From Lysobacterales bacterium (GTDB lineage Bacteria > Pseudomonadota > Gammaproteobacteria > Xanthomonadales > Rhodanobacteraceae): 64,000 nucleotides of DNA. Of the stretch, positions 9,359 through 17,375 are shown piece by piece. The position numbers were made by a program, and so were the translations under genes. The stretch is from NCBI GenBank assembly GCA_002632325.1, contig NSJK01000004.1:62001-126000 (forward strand), in the 5' to 3' direction. The notes under the pieces are model-generated. The model was not told the origin of the DNA. It did not search any database and saw only the letters and a program-made list of their open reading frames with translations. The first letter of the stretch is position 1; every line of letters starts with the position of its first letter.

Positions 9359-9814
9359 ATGCATTACCTGCTGGCGGGGGCGATTGCCCTCGCAATGGTC
9401 ATTTTCGTGTTCGCCCGGCGTGAGCGCCGTCTGCGCGAACGCCGCGAACTGCTGCAGCAGATCCTCGACCTCGCCGACGCCTTTGAACACGAATTGCTCG
9501 ACTGCCGCGACCAGATGCGCTCAATGCCGCGTCGGGGCGGCGACGGCCCCGCCGAAGCCTTGCCCCAGCCGGGCGCACTCGCGGCGGCCACGGCGATGAT
9601 CGACAGTGGCCTGCGCGACCTGCTCGCGCATCGCCTGTGGATCCGCAACGAAAGCGCGCACGCCCCGCTGCAGGCGCTGATCTGCGCGCGAGACGCGCTT
9701 GCCCAGGCTCAAACCGGCCTGCAGACCCAGATGGCGCGGCTTGCCGACGCGCGCGCCGAACTCAGGAATGCGCGCGCTGCGCTCGACGCCGCCGCCCGGA
9801 GCAGGCAGCAATGA
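9359..9814 (+). CDS. Small membrane-anchored coiled-coil protein, unknown function (151 aa)
   Basis: Not recognised as a named family. It has one N-terminal membrane helix (LLAGAIALAMVIFVFA, residues 4-19) followed by an Arg/Glu-rich cytoplasmic helix and long Ala/Leu/Gln/Arg-rich helices likely to form a coiled coil; the C-terminal 40 residues (ARLADARAELRNARAALD) have clear heptad character. There is no signal-peptidase site. A purine-rich GGGGGCGG site precedes the ATG. Its stop overlaps the yceF start as ATGA (9811-9814), so it is probably co-translated with that pyrophosphatase. It could be a scaffold or envelope-spacing protein; this is a guess. Confidence 0.75.
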   Translation: MHYLLAGAIALAMVIFVFARRERRLRERRELLQQILDLADAFEHELLDCRDQMRSMPRRGGDGPAEALPQPGALAAATAMIDSGLRDLLAHRLWIRNESAHAPLQALICARDALAQAQTGLQTQMARLADARAELRNARAALDAAARSRQQ

Positions 9815-10395
9815 CCGCCATCGTGCTGGCTTCGACTTCGCGCTATCGACGCGAACTGCTGGCGCGCATCGTGCCCGACTTTGTCGTCCAGGCGCCGACG
9901 GTTGACGAGACGCCGCTGGCCGATGAAACGCCGCTGCAGACCGTGCAGCGCCTGGCCAAGGCCAAGGCCGAAGCCGTCGCCCGCGATCACCCGGGGGCGA
10001 TCGTGATCGGCAGTGATCAACTCGCCGAGCTCGATGGCCGCGCGCTGGGCAAGGCCGGCACTGCCGAAGCAGCCTGTCGCCAGCTGGCCGCGTGCTCGGG
10101 CAAGACCGTGCGATTTCATACCGCCGTGACGCTGATCGCCGACGGCCCCGACGGCAAGATCCATCGCCACGCCACCGACTGTACCCGCGTGGTGTTTCGT
10201 CAGCTCGACGAGGCCAGCATTGCGCGCTATGTCGCCGCCGAACAGCCCTTCGACTGCGCCGGCAGTTTCAAGGTCGAAGGACTGGGCATAGCCCTGTTCA
10301 GCCGCGTCGAAAGCGATGACCCGACAGCTTTGATCGGCCTGCCCCTGATTGCGGTCGCGCAGATGCTGCGCGAGGCCGGCGTACCCCTGCCCTGA
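9811..10395 (+). CDS. yceF: Maf-like nucleotide pyrophosphatase, YceF type (194 aa)
   Basis: Housecleaning enzyme that hydrolyses modified nucleoside triphosphates; the YceF subgroup prefers m7GTP. The N-terminal substrate motif ASTSRYRRELL, the DETP strand, the KAKAEAV helix and the GSDQ catalytic box are present, followed by FDCAGSFKVEGLGI and a final SDDPTALIGLP, which is characteristic of YceF rather than of the dTTP/UTP-type Maf. The start at 9811 overlaps the stop of the upstream gene. In E. coli yceF is divergent from yceD; the same arrangement holds here with one gene inserted. Confidence 0.92.
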   Translation: MTAIVLASTSRYRRELLARIVPDFVVQAPTVDETPLADETPLQTVQRLAKAKAEAVARDHPGAIVIGSDQLAELDGRALGKAGTAEAACRQLAACSGKTVRFHTAVTLIADGPDGKIHRHATDCTRVVFRQLDEASIARYVAAEQPFDCAGSFKVEGLGIALFSRVESDDPTALIGLPLIAVAQMLREAGVPLP

Positions 10396-10402
10396 ACCAG
10401 AT

Positions 10403-10843
10403 TCAGGGCGGCAGAATCGAGGCGCCATCGGTGGGCGCAAGTCGTCGCAGCAGCACGATCAGGCGACGCCGCGTGTCGGCATCGAGATTGTCGGGCGTGA
10501 GCACGATGCGGAAACGCCGCCGCGGCGCCCAGCGCCAATCGAGCGTGAGCAGCGGGCCGAGATGGCGATGACCGCACAGCAAGGCAGCCTGTTCGTTGCC
10601 CTGCGCATCGCACAGGATCCAGCCATCGGCACGATGGGCCACGCGCACGAAACGCGGGCGCAGGAATCCGCTGGCCGCGTGCGCAGCGAAACCGAGCACG
10701 AGCAGTGACAGCAAGGCACTCGCATACCGGGACGATGCCGAAAACCAGGGAGCGATACACGCCAGCAGCGCGATCAGGACGAGCGCCGCGCCGACGCGCC
10801 GCGAAGGCCGGTAGTCAAAGGCGATGGTGGGCGCGGATTTCAT
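10403..10843 (-). CDS. ygfX: YgfX/CptA-like inner-membrane protein (146 aa)
   Basis: Resembles the YgfX (CptA) family: a short N-terminal cytoplasmic segment (FDYRPSRR), two closely spaced membrane helices (ALVLIALLACIAPWF and ALLSLLVLGFAAHAA), then a soluble beta-rich C-terminal domain with RRFRIVLTPDNL. In E. coli it is paired with SdhE and was proposed as a toxin acting on cytoskeletal proteins, though a role in complex II biology is also discussed. The start at 10843 overlaps the sdhE end by 29 bp, as the E. coli pair also overlaps. Sequence conservation in this family is low, so the call leans on synteny and topology. Confidence 0.8.
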   Translation of the reverse strand: MKSAPTIAFDYRPSRRVGAALVLIALLACIAPWFSASSRYASALLSLLVLGFAAHAASGFLRPRFVRVAHRADGWILCDAQGNEQAALLCGHRHLGPLLTLDWRWAPRRRFRIVLTPDNLDADTRRRLIVLLRRLAPTDGASILPP

Positions 10844-11060
10844 CGATGATCGCCGCAAACGCGGGCGGCGGCACGTGCTGGGCGATCAGCCAGTCCCACA
10901 GATCCGGATCGATCTGTTCGAGCAAGGCGGCAAAGGCCGCGCGCGTGTTGGCGTCGGCCTGCGCGTAGCGCGCCTCCAGCCACCAGCCGATCATGCGATC
11001 AAGTTCGCGCGTGCCGCGGCGTGCGCGCCAACGCAATCGGGCCAGTTCGGCGTCAGACAC
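10815..11060 (-). CDS. sdhE: FAD assembly factor SdhE (81 aa)
   Basis: Promotes covalent FAD attachment to SdhA. The diagnostic RGxxE motif is seen as RRGTRELD (residues 14-21), followed by the helical MIGWWLEARYA and the acidic tail with DLWDWLI. Length is typical (80-90 aa). It is 30 bp after sdhB, as the last-but-one gene of the succinate dehydrogenase operon, which fits its role. Confidence 0.94.
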   Translation of the reverse strand: MSDAELARLRWRARRGTRELDRMIGWWLEARYAQADANTRAAFAALLEQIDPDLWDWLIAQHVPPPAFAAIIDEIRAHHRL

Positions 11061-11090
11061 GGCAGGCCCGGCGCGGCAACATGGTCGCGC

Positions 11091-11876
11091 TCAACTCGCG
11101 CGCTCGACGATCAGCTTCTTGATCTCGGCGATTGCCTTGGCCGGATTGAGGCCCTTGGGACAGGTGCGCGCACAGTTCATGATCGTGTGACAGCGATAGA
11201 GCTTGAACGGATCTTCGAGCTCGTCCAATCGCGCGCCGGTATCCTCGTCGCGTGAATCGACGATCCAGCGATAGGCCTGCAGCAGGATCGCCGGGCCGAG
11301 ATAACGATCGGAATTCCACCAATAGCTCGGACACGCGGTCGAGCAGCAGGCACACAGGATGCACTCGTACAGACCATCGAGCTTGGCGCGGTCCTGCTTG
11401 GACTGCAGACGCTCGCGATCGGGCGGCGGCGGCGTCTGCGTGCGGATCCAGGGCTTGATCGAGGCATGCTGGGCGTAGAAGTGCGTGAGATCAGGCACCA
11501 GATCCTTGACCACCGGCATGTGCGGCAGCGGGAAGATCTTGACGTCACCACTCGGGCAATCGCCGATCGCCTTGGTACAGGCGAGCGTGTTGGTGCCGTC
11601 GATGTTCATCGCGCACGATCCGCAGATGCCTTCGCGGCAGGAGCGGCGGAAGGTCAGCGTGGAATCGACTTCGTTCTTGATCTTGAGCAGGGCATCCAGA
11701 ACCATCGGCCCACAGGCACCGAGATCGATCTCGTAGGTGTCCACGCGCGGGTTGTCGCCACTGTCCGGGCTCCAGCGGTAGATGCGGAACGTGCGCACGT
11801 TCTTCGCACCGGCCGGCGCCGGAAAGTGATTGCCTGGAATGAGCTTGGAATTCTTGGGAAGCGTGAACTCAGCCAT
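11091..11876 (-). CDS. sdhB: Succinate dehydrogenase iron-sulfur subunit (261 aa)
   Basis: Transfers electrons from SdhA to quinone through three Fe-S clusters. The [2Fe-2S] ligands are in [15 protein letters not shown] and the later NTLACTKAI; the [4Fe-4S] ligands in [17 protein letters not shown]; the [3Fe-4S] ligands in [19 protein letters not shown]. The start at 11876 ([12 protein letters not shown]) is in the usual place. About 100 bp separates it from sdhA, a longer gap than elsewhere in the operon, and the spacer shows no terminator. Confidence 0.97.
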   Translation of the reverse strand: MAEFTLPKNSKLIPGNHFPAPAGAKNVRTFRIYRWSPDSGDNPRVDTYEIDLGACGPMVLDALLKIKNEVDSTLTFRRSCREGICGSCAMNIDGTNTLACTKAIGDCPSGDVKIFPLPHMPVVKDLVPDLTHFYAQHASIKPWIRTQTPPPPDRERLQSKQDRAKLDGLYECILCACCSTACPSYWWNSDRYLGPAILLQAYRWIVDSRDEDTGARLDELEDPFKLYRCHTIMNCARTCPKGLNPAKAIAEIKKLIVERAS

Positions 11877-11977
11877 GTCGGGTACCGCTGATCTGGGGTG
11901 TGGAATCGGCTAATCATCAATGCGGGTTGCGGCCATTGCGAAAAATTTCCGCCGCCCGCATCGCCCTTCACGACGCG

Positions 11978-13771
11978 TCAGTACACGCGCTTGGCCAACG
12001 GCACCGGCTCGACGTCGGTGGTCATCGTGTTCATGTGCACTGGCCGGAAATCGAAGCTGCATTTGCCCTTGGCATCGACGCTGACCTGGGTGTGCTTGAG
12101 CCAGTTGCTGTCGTCGCGATCGGGAAAATCCTCGCGCGCATGCGCGCCACGGCTCTCGTGACGCTGCTCGGCCGAGTAGATCGTCGCCATCGCGTTGTAC
12201 AGCAGGTTGTTGAGCTCGTAGGTTTCGATCAGGTCGGAGTTCCACACCAGCGAGCGGTCGGATACGTGCACGTCCTCGAACGAGGCAAACACCTTGTCCA
12301 TCCTGGCGCAGCCGTCCTGCAGCGTCTTGGCAGTGCGGAACACCGCCGCATCGGCCTGCATCGTGCGCTGCATGGTGTTGCGGATCTGCGCCGTCGGCAG
12401 CGAGCCCTTGGCGTTGCGCAGCCGATCCAGACGCGCAAGCGCCTCGTCACACGCGGTAGATGGAAGCGCCTTGTGCGGCTGACCGGGCTTGATGGTCTGC
12501 TCGCAGCGCTGCGCGACCGCGCGCCCGAACACCACCAGATCGAGCAGCGAATTGGAGCCCAGACGATTGCCGCCATGCACCGACACGCAAGCCGCCTCGC
12601 CGATCGCGTACAGGCCCTCGACGACCACGTCCGGGTCGTTGCCGACCTTGCGCATGACCTCGCCGTGATGATTGGTCGGAATGCCGCCCATGTTGTAGTG
12701 CACGGTCGGGATCACCGGAATCGGCTGCTTGGCCACATCGACGCCGGCGAAGATGCGCGCGCTCTCGGCGATGCCGGGCAGCTTCTCGTGAATGACTTCG
12801 GGCCCCAGATGCATGAGGTTGAGGTGGATGTGATCCTGATGTTCACCGACGCCGCGACCTTCGCGGATCTCGATCGTCATCGCGCGCGAGACGACGTCGC
12901 GCGAGGCCAGATCCTTGGCATTGGGCGCATAGCGCTCCATGAAGCGCTCGCCCTTTGAATTGGTGAGATAGCCGCCTTCGCCGCGCACGCCTTCGGTGAT
13001 CAGGCAGCCCGCACCGTAGATGCCGGTCGGATGGAACTGCACGAACTCCATGTCCTGCAGCGGCAGGCCCGCGCGCAGCACGAGGCCGCCACCGTCACCC
13101 GTGCAGGTGTGCGCCGAAGTCGCGCTGAAGTAGGCACGACCATAGCCGCCGGTCGCCAGCACCACGCCATGCGCACGGAACAGATGCAGGGTGCCTTCGT
13201 TGAGATCGAGCGCAAGCACGCCGCGGCAGGCGCCGTCATGGTCGAAAATCAGGTCGAGCGCGAAATACTCGATGTAGAAGCGCGCATCGTGCTTGAGCGA
13301 CTGCTGGTAGAGCGTGTGCAGGATCGCGTGGCCGGTGCGGTCGGCCGCTGCGCAGGTGCGCTGCGCCACGCCCTTGCCGTAATCGGTGGTCATGCCGCCG
13401 AACGGGCGCTGGTAGATCAAGCCCTCATCGGTGCGCGAGAACGGCACGCCGTAGTGTTCAAGCTCGATCACTGCGGCCGGCGCGTTCTTGCACATGTACT
13501 CGATCGCATCCTGATCGCCGAGCCAGTCCGATCCCTTGACCGTGTCGTAGAAGTGGAAGCGCCAGTCATCGCGCCCCATGTTGCCCAGCGCCGCCGAGAT
13601 GCCGCCCTGCGCCGCCACCGTGTGCGAGCGGGTCGGAAACACCTTGGTGATGCAGGCCGTCTGCAGCCCGGTCGCGGCCAACCCGAAGGTCGCGCGCAAG
13701 CCGGCGCCACCAGCGCCGATCACGATGATGTCGTACTTGTGTTCCTGGATCTTGTAAGCGGTACCGGCCAT
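11978..13771 (-). CDS. sdhA: Succinate dehydrogenase flavoprotein subunit (597 aa)
   Basis: Oxidises succinate to fumarate at the inner membrane. The FAD-binding GAGGAGLRA follows a short leader; the covalent FAD histidine is in [16 protein letters not shown]; the substrate-site loop [10 protein letters not shown] and the arginine-containing [15 protein letters not shown] are intact, as is [15 protein letters not shown]. The start at 13771 ([14 protein letters not shown]) is preferred over 13789, which would overlap sdhD. It follows sdhD by a single base pair of spacer. Confidence 0.97.
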   Translation of the reverse strand: MAGTAYKIQEHKYDIIVIGAGGAGLRATFGLAATGLQTACITKVFPTRSHTVAAQGGISAALGNMGRDDWRFHFYDTVKGSDWLGDQDAIEYMCKNAPAAVIELEHYGVPFSRTDEGLIYQRPFGGMTTDYGKGVAQRTCAAADRTGHAILHTLYQQSLKHDARFYIEYFALDLIFDHDGACRGVLALDLNEGTLHLFRAHGVVLATGGYGRAYFSATSAHTCTGDGGGLVLRAGLPLQDMEFVQFHPTGIYGAGCLITEGVRGEGGYLTNSKGERFMERYAPNAKDLASRDVVSRAMTIEIREGRGVGEHQDHIHLNLMHLGPEVIHEKLPGIAESARIFAGVDVAKQPIPVIPTVHYNMGGIPTNHHGEVMRKVGNDPDVVVEGLYAIGEAACVSVHGGNRLGSNSLLDLVVFGRAVAQRCEQTIKPGQPHKALPSTACDEALARLDRLRNAKGSLPTAQIRNTMQRTMQADAAVFRTAKTLQDGCARMDKVFASFEDVHVSDRSLVWNSDLIETYELNNLLYNAMATIYSAEQRHESRGAHAREDFPDRDDSNWLKHTQVSVDAKGKCSFDFRPVHMNTMTTDVEPVPLAKRVY

Positions 13772-13772
13772 T

Positions 13773-14159
13773 TCAACGTCCCAGCGCAATTTTGAGTACG
13801 GCCAGCACGCCAGCGGCGGCGCCGAGGAAACACAGCAGCTTCACGGCAAGCTGCAACACGAGGTTGCTGCCCTTGCCATGCACATAGTCTTCGATCACCA
13901 CCTGCAGGCCGAGCTGTGCATGCCAGAACACCGCGATCACCAACACCAGCAGCAGGCTGGCATTCCACGGTTGCGCGAGCAGCGCATGCGCCGCGGCGAA
14001 ATCGAGCGTGATGAGGGTGAGCACCAGCCAGATGAGCCACGGCACCAGCAACAGCAACGCCACCGCGGTGATCCGCTGCACCATGAAATGATGCAGGCCC
14101 TGCTTGGCCGAGCCCAAGCCCAGCGCCGTCTTCAGCGGCGTGCGCAATGGCGTGCTCAT
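13773..14159 (-). CDS. sdhD: Succinate dehydrogenase membrane anchor SdhD (128 aa)
   Basis: One of two membrane subunits that bind haem b and quinone. Three membrane helices are visible ([38 protein letters not shown] and [19 protein letters not shown]). The haem-side histidine region is [16 protein letters not shown] and the N-terminal [13 protein letters not shown] is typical. The start at 14159 overlaps the sdhC stop as ATGA. Confidence 0.93.
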   Translation of the reverse strand: MSTPLRTPLKTALGLGSAKQGLHHFMVQRITAVALLLLVPWLIWLVLTLITLDFAAAHALLAQPWNASLLLVLVIAVFWHAQLGLQVVIEDYVHGKGSNLVLQLAVKLLCFLGAAAGVLAVLKIALGR

Positions 14160-14551
14160 GCGCCACCCCGCTGTGCGAACACGCACACCCAGACGAGAAT
14201 CGTGAGAATCAGGCTGCCGGCAACAACCAGCCAGCCATTGCGCACGAACTGTTCAATGCGATAGCCCCAGCCCAGATCCTGCAGCAGGTGACGAATGCCG
14301 TTGAGCCAGTGATAGGCGAGCGACCAGGTCCAGCCGAGCAGCAGGAAGGTGCCCAAGCCGGAGCGAGCGAATCCGGAGATCTGCGCCCAAGTCTCGGTAC
14401 CGCTCGCCAGCGCGATCAGGCTGCACAACAACAGCAGAGATCCTGCGGCCAAGGCAATCCCGGTGGCGCGGTGCAGGATCGAAGTCATCATCTGGATCTG
14501 CCAGCGGTAGATCTGGATGTGCGGCGAAAGCGGTCGAGCGTTGGCTGACAT
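14156..14551 (-). CDS. sdhC: Succinate dehydrogenase cytochrome b556 subunit (131 aa)
   Basis: Haem- and quinone-binding membrane subunit. The sequence has the family opening RPLSPHIQIYRWQ, the SILHRATG motif (Ser and Arg at the quinone site) and AYHWLNGIRHLLQDLG, which carries the axial haem histidine. Three membrane helices follow the usual spacing. The start at 14551 is chosen over the upstream frame because MSANARPLSPHIQ aligns with known SdhC N-termini. Confidence 0.95.
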   Translation of the reverse strand: MSANARPLSPHIQIYRWQIQMMTSILHRATGIALAAGSLLLLCSLIALASGTETWAQISGFARSGLGTFLLLGWTWSLAYHWLNGIRHLLQDLGWGYRIEQFVRNGWLVVAGSLILTILVWVCVFAQRGGA

Positions 14552-14607
14552 GGCTGGCTCTGGCTGGCGTTCTCGTTGTGGACTGCGGCGCACGGCACGC
14601 TGCGGCA

Positions 14608-14775
14608 TCAGAAATCGATGCAGCGGCCGTCCTTTTCCCAATCCCCGTAGCGAACCGGATCAAGCCGGCGATGATCCTTGTCCTGCCCCGGCTGCGGGGC
14701 GCGCTGCGCTTCGGCTTCGCCAGCGACTGGCGCAACCTCGGCGGGCTTTGGCGTGACGGGATCGGTAGCGGTCAT
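14608..14775 (-). CDS. Succinate dehydrogenase assembly factor 4 family protein (DUF1674, 55 aa)
   Basis: The C-terminus RYGDWEKDGRCIDF is the diagnostic signature of the DUF1674/SDHAF4 family, which in eukaryotes binds free flavinated SdhA, protects it and helps it join SdhB. The N-terminal half is a low-complexity Pro/Ala/Glu segment, as usual. The ATG at 14775 begins MTATDPVTPKPAEV. The small size means it is easily missed or swallowed in a longer spurious frame (to 15048). It is the first gene of the sdh operon, 56 bp before sdhC. Function in bacteria is inferred from the eukaryotic homologue. Confidence 0.88.
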   Translation of the reverse strand: MTATDPVTPKPAEVAPVAGEAEAQRAPQPGQDKDHRRLDPVRYGDWEKDGRCIDF

Positions 14776-14907
14776 GATGCAGTGCACCCCGAAGGTTAAA
14801 CCCTGAACAAAAATCCGACAACCTTGTCTGGTGCACAAATGATCTCGTGCGGCCGCGCAGCGGTCGTGCCTGCTAGGATGATCGATTGATTCTGCGTGAC
14901 TTCTTCG

Positions 14908-15726
14908 ATGGCGATCGCACTCGATTCCGCCGCATTGCTGCAACTGAGGGGTGCCGATGCGCTCGGCTTTGCCCAGGCGCAGTTCACTCAGGACCTGCGC
15001 ACGCTGGCAGTGGGCAAACAAGGCTGGAGCGCCTGGCTCGACGCTCAAGGCCGTGCCCGCGCGGTGTTTGCCCTGCTCCGCACCGAGCCCGACACATTGC
15101 TTTTATGGTGGCCACAGGGTGATGCGCACCAACTGGCGACGGATCTGCGCCGCTATGTCCTGCGCAGCCGACTCGTGATCGAGGTACTTCAAGGCTGGCA
15201 GCTACTGCCGGGCGACCCGAGGAACCTGCCGCCTGCCGGCATGCTGGCACCCCAAAACGGCGGCTGGGCCTTGCGCTTGCCCGACACCACCACACCGCGC
15301 GGAGTCGTGCTCGCCCCCGCAGGTCTGCCGCTCGATGCCGATGCCCAACGCGACTGGCAACGCGCCGACCTTGCCGCCCGCCTGCCATGGATCCGCGCGG
15401 CCACCGCCGGCCAGTTCACCCCGCAGGCTCTGGGTCTGGAACAGATCGAGGCCATCGCCTTCGCCAAGGGCTGCTATCCGGGGCAGGAGATCGCTGCGCG
15501 ACTGCATTTTCGTGGCGGCAACAAACGAGGACTGGCGGTCGTGGCGACCGGCGCCTTCTGCTGTGCACCTGGCGCGCCCCTGATCGACGACTCCGGCACG
15601 ACCCGCGGCACCGTGCTGTATGGCAGCGCACCCGATCCAGCCACCCCCGCACTGGCTCTGGCCGTGGTCGCGCTCGAGGCGATCGACAGCGCCCTGCACC
15701 CTGCGCCGGACGCCTCAACGGCCTGA
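14908..15726 (+). CDS. ygfZ: Folate-binding Fe-S biogenesis protein YgfZ (272 aa)
   Basis: Tetrahydrofolate-binding protein of the GcvT-like family that supports activity of Fe-S enzymes and tRNA thiomodification. The signature FAKGCYPGQEIAAR, with its redox-relevant Cys, is intact at about residue 187; the N-terminal LQLRGADALGFAQAQFTQDL is typical. An ATG at 14908 is chosen; a GTG four codons earlier (14896) is possible and neither has a strong ribosome site. It is divergent from the sdh operon across a 132-bp gap, mirroring the E. coli ygfZ/sdhE-ygfX neighbourhood. Confidence 0.93.
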   Translation: MAIALDSAALLQLRGADALGFAQAQFTQDLRTLAVGKQGWSAWLDAQGRARAVFALLRTEPDTLLLWWPQGDAHQLATDLRRYVLRSRLVIEVLQGWQLLPGDPRNLPPAGMLAPQNGGWALRLPDTTTPRGVVLAPAGLPLDADAQRDWQRADLAARLPWIRAATAGQFTPQALGLEQIEAIAFAKGCYPGQEIAARLHFRGGNKRGLAVVATGAFCCAPGAPLIDDSGTTRGTVLYGSAPDPATPALALAVVALEAIDSALHPAPDASTA

Positions 15727-15906
15727 AAGGCCCGCGGTACGTGGCCTTGCGTGCAGCTCACGTACCTGCGCGACCGCAAGCTATCTCATTGAATTGACTG
15801 CCAAACCCTGACTTACTCGGCGCTGAACAGGAATCCGGCGGCACGCGACAAGAACCCCCTCCCTGCGTATTCTCCGCCCCGCGCCCTGACTAGTCAGGGC
15901 TTTTTT
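15727..15906 (+). ncRNA. Structured intergenic region ending in a palindromic terminator; possible small RNA
   Basis: Right after the ygfZ stop lies an inverted repeat with 8-bp arms (15736-15743 and 15759-15766), and 117 nt further a strong intrinsic terminator (15883-15906). Between them is a C-rich run (CCCCCTCCC near 15855) of the sort that forms anti-Shine-Dalgarno loops in some Xanthomonad small RNAs, and a TTGACT box near 15796. No reading frame here looks coding. It may be only the ygfZ 3' UTR; the sRNA reading is tentative. Confidence 0.3.
15883..15906 (+). terminator. Intrinsic terminator downstream of ygfZ
   Basis: An 18-bp perfect palindrome (15883-15900, with central CTAG) is followed directly by six T residues (15901-15906). 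It would end ygfZ transcripts or a small RNA from the preceding interval. Confidence 0.85.
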
Positions 15907-16177
15907 GTGCGCGCAGGTCGCGCATGGAGACCGGTTCCACAGCGGTGGGGCCGGCCGGAATGCCAGGGCAGTACCCGGGCATCCACCAACGTCGGAGCGA
16001 CTGCCGGGGTGGCAGACGCCGCCGACGTGGCCCTCGGAACGCGGCGAACGGCCGCGCGAGTGCCGGGTCATCAAACATCGAGGCTGGACCGCTGCGCTGG
16101 GTTTTGCGCAGTCCGATGCGTGCGTCAACGCGCCGGGTCGGGTCATCCAGCCACCCTGAATGAACCAAGGAGTTCCA
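15907..16177. other. Intergenic stretch with no recognised gene
   Basis: About 270 bp between the ygfZ-side terminator and the SleB-like gene. Several overlapping frames on both strands are open, but none starts with a ribosome site or resembles a known protein. It presumably holds the promoter and 5' UTR of the next gene; the only clear signal is AAGGAG at its end. Confidence 0.6.
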
Positions 16178-16615
16178 ATGAAATTAGCTTTCCTGCTCTG
16201 GCTCGCCTCGATCCTGCCGCAACCCGCTGCCGATCAGGTCTGCCTTGCCTCCACGGTCTATCTGGAGGCGCGCAGCGAGTCGCAGATCGGCCAGATGGCG
16301 GTCGCCGAGGTGGCGCTGCGCCGGCGCGAGAGCGGCCGCTGGGGCTCGACCGTCTGCGACGTGGTGCGCTCGCCGGGCCAGTTCGCCCTTTCCACGACCG
16401 ATGCCGAATTCGTGCTCAGGAACCCCGAGGCCTGGGCGAAGGCCTGGGAGGTAGCGGGACGTGTGATCGATACCTGGTCACTGCCACGCGCCCAGCGTCA
16501 TCTGGTCGTGCCGCATGCCGATCATTTCCTGCTCGCCGACTCGGTTTCTCCGAATTGGGCAAAAGGCCCACCCTTGACCACGATCGGCGCCCACAACTTC
16601 TACCGGATCAACTGA
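16178..16615 (+). CDS. Secreted SleB-type cell wall hydrolase (145 aa)
   Basis: Hydrolase_2 (SleB/CwlJ) family, which cleaves peptidoglycan. An N-terminal signal peptide (MKLAFLLWLASILPQPAA) is followed by the family core CLASTVYLEARSESQIGQMAVAEVALRR, where the Glu of the EAR motif is the presumed catalytic residue, and a C-terminal half with SPGQFAL and TTIGAHNFYRI. The ATG at 16178 has AAGGAG 6 nt upstream; an in-frame ATG at 16160 lacks one. It is about the minimal size for the domain, without a LysM or SPOR anchor. Family members outside sporulating bacteria are poorly characterised; the periplasmic role is inferred. Confidence 0.82.
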   Translation: MKLAFLLWLASILPQPAADQVCLASTVYLEARSESQIGQMAVAEVALRRRESGRWGSTVCDVVRSPGQFALSTTDAEFVLRNPEAWAKAWEVAGRVIDTWSLPRAQRHLVVPHADHFLLADSVSPNWAKGPPLTTIGAHNFYRIN

Positions 16616-16635
16616 TCCATACGCAGCAGTCTCGG

Positions 16636-16677
16636 AAAGCAAAACGGCGAAGACCCAGGTCTTCGCCGTTTTGCTTT
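16636..16677. terminator. Bidirectional terminator, 20-bp perfect stem
   Basis: Arms 16636-16655 and 16658-16677 are exact reverse complements with a 2-nt loop; each arm has A or T runs at its outer end, so it can stop transcripts in both directions. It lies between the convergent SleB-like gene (ends 16615) and the glycine-zipper gene (ends 16725). Confidence 0.9.
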
Positions 16678-16724
16678 CAGCCAAGCCAACGCACAGCCGA
16701 CTCAGGCGCGACGCGCGGGCAAGC

Positions 16725-17201
16725 TCAGCGCAGCAGCAGCAAGCGGTTGTCGCGGATCATCACGCGATCGCCCGGACGCAGGTTGTCATGCTGCCATTGG
16801 GTCACTCGCGCCCAGCGGCCATCGTCGAGTCGCACCGTGAACTCCCACGCCGGACGTCCGCCGTAGCCGTTGGAATCGCGCTCGATCGCGTTGCCGGCCA
16901 CGCCGCCGACCACCGCACCGGCCACGGTCGCTGCAGTACGGCCATCGCCCTTGCCGATCGTGCTGCCGAGCACGCCGCCGATGATCGCGCCGAGCACCGC
17001 ACCACCGCCGCTGGTGGCGTTGTCGCGCACGTAGACCTGGGCAACTTCACGGATCACGCCGCAACGCGGGCAGTCATAGGCCGCGCGGCGCTGGTAGTAG
17101 TCATCATCGTAGTAGCGCGCACGTGGCGGCGTCGCCACGCAACCGGCGAGCGCGATGCCCAGCACACTGGCGCCAAGGATCGTCGTGAGCCTGTGGTTCA
17201 T
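16725..17201 (-). CDS. Glycine-zipper 2TM-domain outer-membrane lipoprotein (158 aa)
   Basis: Lipoprotein signal peptide with lipobox LAGC (Cys at residue 21), then a Tyr/Asp-rich spacer (RARYYDDDYYQRR), a CPRC pair, and a glycine-zipper segment (AVLGAIIGGVLGSTIG ... AVVGGVAGNAIERD), as in SlyB and related 17-kDa antigens. The C-terminal third is a small beta domain rich in Arg/Asp. AGGAG lies about 9 nt before the ATG at 17201. These proteins are usually linked to envelope integrity; the CPRC pair, possibly metal-binding or disulfide-forming, is less usual. Confidence 0.82.
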   Translation of the reverse strand: MNHRLTTILGASVLGIALAGCVATPPRARYYDDDYYQRRAAYDCPRCGVIREVAQVYVRDNATSGGGAVLGAIIGGVLGSTIGKGDGRTAATVAGAVVGGVAGNAIERDSNGYGGRPAWEFTVRLDDGRWARVTQWQHDNLRPGDRVMIRDNRLLLLR

Positions 17202-17375
17202 GGACACTCTCCTGTCAGTGACGCCGTCATCCTGACCTGCCCATGCTAAGGATGCGCTGAATGGAAACCGCGCAGGCCAACCGGCAAGCGCGCAACGCAT
17301 CAACAAGATCAATGTACACGCTGCGTGCTTGCGGCATCATGCGCGCCTGCCCCACGCTTCGATCAAGGATTGCGC

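Noticed and set aside
17202..17375. Mg2+-sensing riboswitch in the mgtE leader
   Set aside because: The 174-bp leader shows no M-box-like conserved stems or transcription-control hairpin by eye.
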